NCBI GenBank assembly: GCA_023429565.1
Contig: JAEZDJ010000015.1
Span: 1 to 45,446 of the forward strand
Direction: 5' to 3'
Source of the DNA: Actinomycetes bacterium
GTDB taxonomy: Bacteria; Actinomycetota; Coriobacteriia; Coriobacteriales; Eggerthellaceae
Length of the DNA stretch: 45,446 nucleotides
The translations under genes and the position numbers were made by a program. The notes below the pieces were generated by a model. That model did not search any database and was not told the origin of the DNA. It saw nothing but the letters and a program-made list of their open reading frames with translations. Below are positions 32,317 through 39,954 of the stretch, in pieces; the stretch's first letter is position 1, and each line of letters begins with the position of its first letter.

Positions 32317-32545
32317 GGGACAGGCATACGGAACAAACCATATGTAAATATCCAGGTATCATATTAAAGGAGACGAGGGCAAAAGCATACCCACGGGCAC
32401 AAAAACCTTCAAAGGCTCTACATTGGACGGACACGGGAAACAGCATCGAAACAAACATTGCGTCCTTCGGGCGGGCGGTCGATGCCCAGCAAGGCGAACA
32501 GCGGCGCCGACGACCGTGCGCCGCCTTGTCCAAGGGCGTGCCCGC
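32317..32545. other. 229-nt gap upstream of the degenerate AAA+ gene
   Basis: Relatively AT-rich around 32335-32370, with TATGAT at 32361-32356 on the minus strand as a possible -10 but no proper -35. No gene, RNA or terminator is recognised; the 95-aa frame at 32246-32533 (minus) overlaps the AAA+ start and shows no family. Confidence 0.4.
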
Positions 32546-33286
32546 CTACCACTTCAGAACGGTCCATCCACGCTCACGCGCCGTTCGGAGCAGCGGTCGG
32601 TCGGGAGACACGGCAAACGCATGGCGGGCGGCGGAGAGCACCGCCCGGTCCGAATGATGGTCGCCATAGGCCGATTCCAAGACCCATTTGCCCGCTCCGA
32701 ACAGCTCATCGCCCATCCGGCGCACGGCCGCAAGCTTCTCCTCCCCCTCGACGGGGCGGCCTTCGACCCTGCACGTGTAGGTGCCGTCGTCAGCAATGCC
32801 CATCCGGGTGGATATCTGGAATTGGAAAGGATGGCGCTGCATTGCCCGCAAGATGATAGGCTCGAAGGTGGCAGACACCACCATGACGACATCTCCGGCT
32901 TCCTTATGCGCACGCATGGCGACGTCTGCCTGCGGACGAAACAACGGAGCAATCTTCTCGTCGTAAAACTCTTCAAGGAAACGGTTGACCTCGACGACGG
33001 GCCGCCCCTCGAAGGCCGTGAACACCAACCCGCGCACCCAGCTTTCATTTTGGGGAAGGCGCAGCTTGTAGGCAATCGCCCACAGCATGATGCGCAGCAG
33101 GACACGCTTGCTCAGCATCTTCTGCTTCGCCAGATATCCCACCAGAAGCACCGGCGAGTTTCCCGCTATGCTCGTGCCGTCGAAATCGAACACGGCGAGC
33201 CTGATGGGAACCGTCGCATCCGAGGACGCGTCGACGCCCTCGCTGCCCGGTCCCCCGGTCGTGCCCGTATTTCCCGCCTGAGACAT
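32546..33286 (-). CDS. HAD-superfamily IB phosphatase (SerB-like)
   Basis: A 246-aa haloacid dehalogenase-type phosphatase. Motif I is VFDFDGTSIAGNSP (nucleophile near residue 34), motif II is VVSATFEPI, and motif III with metal ligands is YGDHHSDRAVL. The alpha-helical cap between I and II marks subclass IB, which includes phosphoserine phosphatase and lyso-phospholipid phosphatases. The N-terminal 25 residues are low-complexity. SD AAGGGTGG is close to the ATG. It lies 52 nt downstream of the ABC transporter genes and may be co-transcribed. Substrate not assigned. Confidence 0.88.
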   Translation of the reverse strand: MSQAGNTGTTGGPGSEGVDASSDATVPIRLAVFDFDGTSIAGNSPVLLVGYLAKQKMLSKRVLLRIMLWAIAYKLRLPQNESWVRGLVFTAFEGRPVVEVNRFLEEFYDEKIAPLFRPQADVAMRAHKEAGDVVMVVSATFEPIILRAMQRHPFQFQISTRMGIADDGTYTCRVEGRPVEGEEKLAAVRRMGDELFGAGKWVLESAYGDHHSDRAVLSAARHAFAVSPDRPLLRTARERGWTVLKW

Positions 33287-33338
33287 ACTGCCACCCTTAT
33301 CCGCTCACGGCAAAGCGAGAGCGGGCCCGGCGGCCACG

Positions 33339-35225
33339 CTACCCCTCCACCTCATCGACGCATTCAACGAATTGTGAATTATACAGCTCCGCATAGAAAC
33401 CGCCAAGCTCCAGCAGTTCCTCATGGGAACCCTGCTCCACGATGTCTCCGTCACGCATGACCAGGATGAGGTCGGCGTTCCTGATGGTGGACAGACGATG
33501 GGCTATGACGAAGGACGTCTGCCCGGCCATGAGGTTGTCCATGGCCTTCTGTATCCGCTCCTCAGTGCGCGTGTCGACCGAACTTGTGGCCTCGTCGAGG
33601 ATGAGCATGCGGCGATCGGCCAGAATGGCACGTGCGATGGTCAGAAGCTGACGCTGGCCCTGGCTGATGTTGCTGGCGTCTTCGTTGATCTCCGTGTCAT
33701 AGCCAGCAGGCAACGTCTGGATGAAGTGATGGACGTAGGCCGCCTTCGCCGCCGATTCCACCTCCTCGTCAGTGGCATCCAGCTTGCCGTAGCGAATGTT
33801 GTCACGGATGGTTCCATGGAACAGCCAGGTGTCTTGCAGCACCATGCCGAACAGGGAGCGAAGGTCGTCGCGGGCAAACGACCGGATATCGTGCCCGCCC
33901 AGGAGAATGGCTCCACCCTGAACGTCGTAAAACCTCATGAGAAGCTTGACCATGGTGGTCTTGCCCGCACCCGTGGGACCCACGAGCGCAACGGTTTGTC
34001 CCTCGGTCACCCGCGCCGAAAAGTCTTTGATGACGGGCTTGTCGGCTTCATAGCCAAAGCGCACGTGGTCGAAGGTGACCTCGCACTCGACGTCGGCAGC
34101 CGTGGCGGTCACCCGGTCGGGCTCCTCCTCAGGCTCCTCCAAAAAGGCGAAGATGCGTTCAGCCGCGGCAGCCATCTGCTGAAGGACATTCGAAACCTGG
34201 GTGAGCTGCGTGATGGGCTGCGTGAAGTTTTTGACGTACTGGATGAACGCCTGGATATCGCCAACCGTGATGACGCCCTGAACAGCCAGGAAGCTGCCGG
34301 TGACCGCCACGGCCACGTACCCGAGGTTGCCGACGAAATTCATGATTGGCTGCATGAGGCCCGAGATGAACTGAGATTTCCATGCGGAATTGTACAGACG
34401 CGCGTTCGTCTCGTCGAAATGGGAGACCGCCTCGTCTTCCCGATTGAACGCCTTGACGACGTCGTGCCCCGAGAAGGTCTCCTCCACGAGTCCGTTGATC
34501 TGGCCCAGCGTTTCCTGCTGCGCCGCAAAGAACTTCTGGGAACGCTTCACCACCACCATGACCAGCGCGAGAGATATGGGCAGGATGACCACCGTGATAA
34601 GCGTCATGAGGGGATTGATGGTCAGCATCATGACCAGCACGCCAATGATGGTTGCCGTGGACGTGATGAGCTGCGTCACGCCCTGGTTGAGGCTTTGTCC
34701 GAGGGTGTCGACGTCGTTGGTGATGCGGGACAGGACATCGCCCACTGAGGTGCGCTCGAAATAACCCATGGGCATGCGGTCTACCTTCTCCACGATGTCC
34801 CGGCGAAGCCCATAGCAGGTGCGTTGCGAAATGGAACTCATGATCCATCCCTGCACGAACGAGCAGGCGGCCGAAAGGAGGTAGAGACCGAGGGTGAAGA
34901 TCAGGATCCGCGCGATGGTGTCGAAGTCAATCCCACCCGACCCGTCGATCTTTGCCACGATGCCGTTGAACAGCTCGGTCGTGGCCGTGGACAGCACCTT
35001 GGGGCCGACGATGTTGAACACCGTGGAGCCTATGGCAAACACGAGCACTGCCACAAGGGAGATCTTGAAGTGCCCTACCAAGGCAATCATCTTCTTGAGT
35101 GTTCCTTTGAAGTCCTTGGGCTTCTCGCCGGGCATCATGCCGCGGCCAGGGCCGTTGCCTCCGAAGGGACCGCGAGGCGTGTGGTTTTGCCCTGCCTTCT
35201 CAGGGGAGTTCGTCTCCGCGCTCAT
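33339..35225 (-). CDS. Heterodimeric ABC exporter, subunit 2 (canonical Walker B)
   Basis: A 628-aa half-transporter: an N-terminal Pro/Gly-rich tail, six membrane helices (about residues 45-350) and a nucleotide-binding domain. Walker A is VALVGPTGAGKTTMVKLL (about 413), the signature is degenerate, NISQGQRQLLTIARA (about 520), Walker B is LILDEATSSVD with the catalytic Glu, and the switch is FVIAHRLSTI. The partner gene has the complementary defect, so the pair forms one active and one degenerate ATP site, as in BmrCD-type multidrug exporters. ATG overlaps the partner's TGA by 4 nt. Substrate unknown; multidrug efflux is likely. Confidence 0.95.
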   Translation of the reverse strand: MSAETNSPEKAGQNHTPRGPFGGNGPGRGMMPGEKPKDFKGTLKKMIALVGHFKISLVAVLVFAIGSTVFNIVGPKVLSTATTELFNGIVAKIDGSGGIDFDTIARILIFTLGLYLLSAACSFVQGWIMSSISQRTCYGLRRDIVEKVDRMPMGYFERTSVGDVLSRITNDVDTLGQSLNQGVTQLITSTATIIGVLVMMLTINPLMTLITVVILPISLALVMVVVKRSQKFFAAQQETLGQINGLVEETFSGHDVVKAFNREDEAVSHFDETNARLYNSAWKSQFISGLMQPIMNFVGNLGYVAVAVTGSFLAVQGVITVGDIQAFIQYVKNFTQPITQLTQVSNVLQQMAAAAERIFAFLEEPEEEPDRVTATAADVECEVTFDHVRFGYEADKPVIKDFSARVTEGQTVALVGPTGAGKTTMVKLLMRFYDVQGGAILLGGHDIRSFARDDLRSLFGMVLQDTWLFHGTIRDNIRYGKLDATDEEVESAAKAAYVHHFIQTLPAGYDTEINEDASNISQGQRQLLTIARAILADRRMLILDEATSSVDTRTEERIQKAMDNLMAGQTSFVIAHRLSTIRNADLILVMRDGDIVEQGSHEELLELGGFYAELYNSQFVECVDEVEG

Positions 35226-37384
35226 GCCTCATCACCCCCGCCCAGTTCAGCTGCCGACAGTTGGGACATCGCTATCTCCCGATACTCCTCGCAGGTTTTC
35301 ATCAGCTCTTCATGCGTCCCCTTTCCCACGACACGACCCTCGTCGAGCACGACGATGAGGTCGGCGTGGAGAACGGTGGATATGCGCTGCGCCACGATGA
35401 TGACCGTCTTGTCCGAAAGCCTCGCGTGCAACTGCTGTCGCAAAGCGGCATCGGTCTTGTAGTCAAGCGCCGAAAAGCTGTCGTCGAACAGGTAGGCGCG
35501 GGCATCGGTCGCAAGCGCGCGGGCCATGGCAAGACGCTGCCGTTGCCCGCCCGAGACATTCGTCCCACCCTGGGAGATGGAGGCTTCGTATCCCTCGTCC
35601 TTCGACGCGATGAATTCGCTTGCCTGCGCAATGTCGGCGGCCCTCTCCATGCGTTCTTCCGGCATGTCCTCATCGCTGTAGGCGATGTTGGATCCAATCG
35701 TGCCCGAGAACAGGAAGGCCTTCTGAGGCACGTAGCCCAGCTGGGCACGAAGCGCCTGTTGGCTCAGGCTGCGGATATCAACGCCGTCAAGGGTGACAGA
35801 CCCGCACGTCACGTCGTAGAAACGCTCAATGAGCTTTATGACCGTCGATTTGCCCGACCCGGTTGAGCCGACGAGGGCCGTCGTCTTTCCGGGTTCGGCG
35901 ACGAAATCGATGTGTTCGAGCACGCATTCCTTGGAATCGCCATACTTGAAGCTGACATCGTTGAACGCAATGGTCGCGCCGCCCGCTGATCCGGAAAGCG
36001 CCGCGTCCTCTTCCAAGTCAACGGCGGGATCGTGGATGGTCGGCTTCGTGTCAAGCACCTCATCGACACGTTGCGCTGCCACGTCGGCACGGGGAAGCAT
36101 GATGGAAATCATGCCGATCATGAGAAAGCCCATGATGATGACCATCGAATAGGTGATGAACGCGATGAGGTCGCCGGTTTGGATGGCACCGTTGTCGATG
36201 TAGGAGCCCCCCACCCACACGATGAGCACGCTCACTCCGTTCATGATGAGCATCATCAGCGGCATCATGAAGGTCATGACCCGATTCGTGAACAGCTGGG
36301 TCTTCATGAGACGGGTGCTTGCCTCGTCGAAGCGTTCCTCCTCATAGGACTGGCGATCGAACGCGCGAATGACGGACAGCCCCGTCAGCATCTCGCGAGA
36401 CACCAGGTTCACGCGGTCAATGAGCTTCTGCATTATCTTGAATTTTGGCATTGCCACCCTCATCAGCACCATGATGAGAACGAAGATGACGGCGACCGCA
36501 ACGACGATGATCCAGCTCATTGCCAAGTTGGTCCTCGACACCATGATGATGCCGCCGATGGCGAGGATGGGCGCATACAGGACCATGCGCAGAAGCATGA
36601 CGGAAACCATCTGTATGAGCTGGATGTCATTTGTTCCGCGGGTGATGAGGGAAGCCGCCGAGAAGCTCTGGACTTCGGCATCGGAGAACGAAACCACCTG
36701 ACGAAACAGCTTCGTCCGCAAGGTCGCCCCCACCTTTGCCGCAGTGCGTGCAGCAATGAAGCCGACGCAGACGGCCGCCGCCATGCCAAGGGCCGCAAGG
36801 CCCAGCATCATGAGCCCGATGCGAAGCAGATAGCTCATCTGAAGGTCGGAAAGGCTGTATCCGAGAGACTCGTATTCAGCCTTGGCCGCCGCGATGGCCT
36901 GCTGTTCGACGATGGAATCTCCCCCCTCGCCCAACTGCTGTTTCGCCCCGTCGATCATGTCGAGGACATCCTGCTTCTGGAGAGCTCCCGCTTGATATGC
37001 CTTCAGAGCCTGATCGAGGTCGATATCTGGCATCTGATGCGCATAGTGGACAATCGCGAGCGGCAGCGACACCATGCGGTCGAGCTCGGACTGGTTCGCC
37101 TCGCTCTGCTCGTTCAGCTGATAGGTGCCCCCATCCGTCTCGGTATAGGCATCGTCGAAGGCCTGCTCGTCTTCGGAGGGCAGCATCATGGCAACGAGAT
37201 CATGGGTCCGAGCCGACATCTCTTGGGTTGCAGCATGCTCGACACCCGACTGCTGGATGCCGACGTCCACAATCTTTGAGGTGTAGTTCGGCAACGCAAG
37301 GTCAGAAAACGCCTGCACGATAAGCAGGCACGTTATGAGCAGAACGGCGATCTTCGAGTTCTTGAGATAGCGGATTATGCGCAT
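35222..37384 (-). CDS. Heterodimeric ABC exporter, subunit 1 (degenerate Walker B, extracellular insert)
   Basis: A 720-aa half-transporter. After the first membrane helix (about residues 12-32) there is an insert of about 150 polar, acidic residues (about 45-200) before helix 2, an extracellular domain like that of BmrD. The NBD has VALVGSTGSGKSTVIKLIERF (in part: GSTGSGKST, about 507), a proper signature NVSGGQRQRLAMARAL (about 606) and Walker B YLFDDSFSALD, with Asp in place of the catalytic Glu. ATG at 37384 has GGGAGG 9 nt upstream and overlaps the MarR gene by 10 nt; longer readings to 37516 lie inside marR and are rejected. Confidence 0.94.
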   Translation of the reverse strand: MRIIRYLKNSKIAVLLITCLLIVQAFSDLALPNYTSKIVDVGIQQSGVEHAATQEMSARTHDLVAMMLPSEDEQAFDDAYTETDGGTYQLNEQSEANQSELDRMVSLPLAIVHYAHQMPDIDLDQALKAYQAGALQKQDVLDMIDGAKQQLGEGGDSIVEQQAIAAAKAEYESLGYSLSDLQMSYLLRIGLMMLGLAALGMAAAVCVGFIAARTAAKVGATLRTKLFRQVVSFSDAEVQSFSAASLITRGTNDIQLIQMVSVMLLRMVLYAPILAIGGIIMVSRTNLAMSWIIVVAVAVIFVLIMVLMRVAMPKFKIMQKLIDRVNLVSREMLTGLSVIRAFDRQSYEEERFDEASTRLMKTQLFTNRVMTFMMPLMMLIMNGVSVLIVWVGGSYIDNGAIQTGDLIAFITYSMVIIMGFLMIGMISIMLPRADVAAQRVDEVLDTKPTIHDPAVDLEEDAALSGSAGGATIAFNDVSFKYGDSKECVLEHIDFVAEPGKTTALVGSTGSGKSTVIKLIERFYDVTCGSVTLDGVDIRSLSQQALRAQLGYVPQKAFLFSGTIGSNIAYSDEDMPEERMERAADIAQASEFIASKDEGYEASISQGGTNVSGGQRQRLAMARALATDARAYLFDDSFSALDYKTDAALRQQLHARLSDKTVIIVAQRISTVLHADLIVVLDEGRVVGKGTHEELMKTCEEYREIAMSQLSAAELGGGDEA

Positions 37385-37971
37385 GGCGCATCGCCTCCCT
37401 CGGGTGTCGCCCCGTCTTGATCGGCCTTTGCGGCAACGGCATCTGAGTCGGGCGTCGCAGCACCGGACCGGGCTGAGGGGCCAGGGCGTCCGTCCTTGCC
37501 GCCTTCGGCCTTGCAAGGGACGCCTCCCTCTCCCTTGCGCTCATGATACTCGGCCACCTTGCGCAGGATGCGAACGAGATGGGCCATGTCCGCTTCTCCC
37601 ACGTACGCCATGATCTCGTCCATATGATCATCATGGAGCTGCTTGCTCTCGGTGGCGAAGCGCCGTCCCTCCTCGGTGAGCTTCACAGTGACGCCCCGAA
37701 AATCTCCGCCGGCCCGATGACGCTCTATGAGACCCTTCTCTTCAAGCGCCCTGAACGTCTGCGAAAGGGCGCTTGGCGTGGTGTGCGTGAATTCAGCCAC
37801 ACGGCCAGGGCGGGTTTCGTCATGGAGCCGGTGAAGCTCTTCGATCGCCACCACCGTGCGGGCCTCCGAAGGGGTCACTCCCTCGGGCGTCGGCGAGGAG
37901 TAGTCGCTCCGGTGCATGCGCTGCATGAGCTCGAAAAGCTCATGCTTGGTCTCTTTGAACGAGTCCGTCAT
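37375..37971 (-). CDS. MarR-family repressor of the ABC exporter operon
   Basis: A 198-aa winged-helix regulator. The MarR domain (about residues 1-145) includes GVTPSEARTVVAIEEL, the recognition-helix region HTTPSALSQTFRALEEKGLIERHR and the wing GVTVKLTEEGRRFA. The last 50 residues are a charged, low-complexity tail ending EGGDAPCA. It is the first gene of the marR-ABC-ABC operon and overlaps the next gene by 10 nt. A 13-bp palindrome overlapping a -10 box at 38252-38266 is the likely autoregulatory operator. SD is GGAAAGGA. Confidence 0.92.
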   Translation of the reverse strand: MTDSFKETKHELFELMQRMHRSDYSSPTPEGVTPSEARTVVAIEELHRLHDETRPGRVAEFTHTTPSALSQTFRALEEKGLIERHRAGGDFRGVTVKLTEEGRRFATESKQLHDDHMDEIMAYVGEADMAHLVRILRKVAEYHERKGEGGVPCKAEGGKDGRPGPSARSGAATPDSDAVAAKADQDGATPEGGDAPCA

Positions 37972-38251
37972 ACCTGTCCTTTCCGTGCATCACGCCGATG
38001 CCGCGGCCTCAAAGTGCGTCCATCCAAGGAAACTCACCTGCTCAATCCGCCATCGGCATCGAAGGAACCGGGTCAGCCGATCGAGAGAGAGGACCCGGGG
38101 GCTCAAACGGCCCAGAGGACGGCCACGAACCCAGGCCGAACCTTCGACACGGCAGAAGGCTTCATCTCCCTAGGGGGCTCTCACCTTGGTCAGTCTTTTC
38201 AGATCCGACGCCCCACCCACCTCTTGCGGCCCCGAATCTCAATCCTCATTT
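37972..38251 (-). other. About 275-nt leader of the marR-ABC operon
   Basis: If the promoter at 38252 is right, the mRNA leader is unusually long. It contains an inverted repeat CCGGGTC (38068-38074) / GACCCGG (38092-38098) and other GC-rich pairing, but no T-run terminator and no riboswitch family that I recognise. The short frames within it look like chance. Confidence 0.4.
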
Positions 38252-38266
38252 ATTTTAGCTGCTAAA
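38252..38266 (-). promoter_or_regulatory. MarR operator-like palindrome over a -10 box
   Basis: TTTAGCTGCTAAA (38254-38266) is a perfect 13-bp palindrome. It overlaps TAAAAT (38257-38252, minus strand), a good -10 hexamer; no -35 match is clear. A dimeric repressor bound here would block the promoter, fitting MarR autoregulation. The surrounding DNA is the most AT-rich of this section. Confidence 0.55.
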
Positions 38267-38632
38267 CTTTATCATTGATGAATGACTTTTGCACGAGACA
38301 TTCGCCCCGCCACATAACCTGCACGAACCGTCCGCGCTTCACCCATAACCCGCATCCTGCGAGGATCGGCACTCCCTCATGTGGGGCAGAGAAACGGCTG
38401 AATTGCCCCCACGACACTCGACAACAAATGCGCCGCAGCCCCGGGGTGACCGGATTGGATCCGAAAGCGGGTCCGAGCCGACCACGGTGTCGTTCAAAAC
38501 TCGAATCACGCGGGAACAGGCAAGGGAGCCTGGACGGAGACGGAGCCGAACGGGACACGGAAGAGCAGAAGGGCACATCGAGGCTGAGCCATGCCCGGAC
38601 AGGCAAGGCAGAAACTTTTTTCAAAAAGGGTA
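38267..38632. other. 366-nt stretch without a recognised gene
   Basis: Between the marR promoter and the tRNA promoter. Several frames of 79-127 codons exist on both strands, but none has a family, an SD or sensible composition. No strong hairpins with U-tracts were seen. Confidence 0.5.
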
Positions 38633-38661
38633 TTGCGCAGTTCCAGATGTCCCGGTAAAAT
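38633..38661 (+). promoter_or_regulatory. Promoter of tRNA-Asp
   Basis: TTGCGC (38633-38638), a 17-nt spacer and TAAAAT (38656-38661), with a predicted start near 38668, 14 nt before the mature tRNA. Confidence 0.65.
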
Positions 38662-38681
38662 AGCCAACGCTGCTAAAGCAC

Positions 38682-38758
<77 letters not shown>

Positions 38759-38767
38759 TCAAAAGTC

Positions 38768-38798
38768 AAAAGCCGTCGGATTCGTCCGACGGCTTTTT
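38768..38798 (+). terminator. Intrinsic terminator of tRNA-Asp
   Basis: AGCCGTCGGA (38771-38780), a TTCG tetraloop and TCCGACGGCT (38785-38794), followed by a T-run. The 10-bp perfect stem starts 12 nt after the tRNA CCA. A-rich bases on the other side make it able to act in both directions. Confidence 0.95.
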
Positions 38799-39237
38799 AC
38801 GTTGTTCTTCATGTTTCAAAAAAGATTGGGGGCTATAGGCAAGATTGGCGGCAACGGAGTGCCTTGGCACGTTTCTCGGTGGCTGAATTACGGACGAAGC
38901 GGAGCTCCGCGCCCTCTTCGAGGCAAGGCGGCCATCCTTGGGCGGCAGTCCGGAAATGACGACACAGACCGCTTCGCCCATACCAGAGGCCAACAGGCGC
39001 ATCCTTGGCCCCTGGACCCCCCAAGGCGATCAGAGACCCCGCGAAAGCGCTCCAAAGGGCGCTGCAGCCCCTCCCTCCGCCGAAGCCCTTTCCGGCCGCA
39101 CGACGCCCGAGACAACACGGAAAGCCGGACGCCGGCCAAGAGAGCTTGGCCGCAAGGGCGCCGACCGACAGATGCCCCATCTCTCTGCCAGCACGAAAGC
39201 TCAGAGGCGCAGGATCGGGGCACCGCGTTTCAGGCGC
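38799..39237. other. 439-nt stretch without a recognised gene
   Basis: It lies downstream of the DUF2344 gene (minus) and of the tRNA terminator (plus). Open frames on both strands give low-complexity Arg/Pro/Gly-rich products without a family. In related genomes RNase E/G and ribosomal protein genes often follow this gene pair; they are not here. Confidence 0.5.
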
Positions 39238-39954
39238 TCAGGCCAAGGGGCTCTGGTCTATCCGAGTGACCGTCAGTATCGCCAGGAGATTGTCCTCGCC
39301 GCAGGGTTCGGCGTCGATCAGCGTGACGTCGGTGTTCTCCACCACGAACGCAGCCGGGCTCATGGCATCGCCAGCGATGCCGTTCGTCTGGTCGCAGCAG
39401 GCGCGGAGAAGGGCGTCGGGCCGCAAGCTCCCCGTCGGCTTCGACTCCAAGGAAAAGGTCAGCGTCGCGCCAGCAAGCCGCATCTCCCCCACCAGAAAGT
39501 CCGAGACGCGCAGCACTTTTTCCTTCTTCTTGCGCACCAGCGTGATTTCGTGCGGAACGCGGAGCTGCGCGGGCGCGCATGACAGAAGCGCACGGTAGGT
39601 GCCCACGGGATAGGCGACCGAAGCAGCGGGGGCATCGGGCTCGATATATCGACAGCCCTTCACCATGAGATCGGTTGCGCTTGCCGCCTGCAACATCTCA
39701 AGAACCTGGTCGGGCGGCAAGTAGCGCGTCATCTGTAGGTCAAATGCCTCATGCGTGCCACCGACGCCGACCGGCAACGCGGCACCGAAGGCTATCTTCA
39801 TATGAGGGGAAAATCCTTGGCTGATGGCGAAGGGCAGGCCAGCGCGCCGCACGGCACGCTCCAGCGCCCGGGCCACCTCAAGGTGCGACAGCAGGGCCAG
39901 CCTTCCCTGCTTGCAAAACATGACGCGCAAACGGAAGTTTCGTGGATCAGCCAT
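39238..39954 (-). CDS. DUF2344 / TIGR03936 radical-SAM-linked protein
   Basis: A 238-aa protein of the TIGR03936 family, which is found next to, or fused with, the TIGR03960 radical SAM protein. Typical blocks are FRLRVMFCKQGRLALLSHLEVARALERAVRRAG (in part: LLSHLEVARALERA, about residue 22) and PFAISQGFSPHMKIAFGAALPVGV. No enzyme motif is known. ATG at 39954 overlaps the end of the radical SAM gene by 8 nt; the open frame continues upstream inside that gene but homology starts here. The pair may modify a tRNA or ribosomal component, which remains a hypothesis. Confidence 0.92.
   Translation of the reverse strand: MADPRNFRLRVMFCKQGRLALLSHLEVARALERAVRRAGLPFAISQGFSPHMKIAFGAALPVGVGGTHEAFDLQMTRYLPPDQVLEMLQAASATDLMVKGCRYIEPDAPAASVAYPVGTYRALLSCAPAQLRVPHEITLVRKKKEKVLRVSDFLVGEMRLAGATLTFSLESKPTGSLRPDALLRACCDQTNGIAGDAMSPAAFVVENTDVTLIDAEPCGEDNLLAILTVTRIDQSPLA

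Noticed and set aside
32246..32533. 95-codon minus-strand frame between the HAD and AAA+ genes
   Set aside because: It overlaps the AAA+ gene start, with no SD or family similarity.
33423..37279. Long plus-strand open frames (441 and 415 codons) opposite the ABC genes
   Set aside because: Both lie opposite well-defined Walker A/B-containing genes and show no motifs.
38275..38663. Overlapping 94-127-codon frames upstream of tRNA-Asp
   Set aside because: Present on both strands with low-complexity products; they run into the tRNA promoter.
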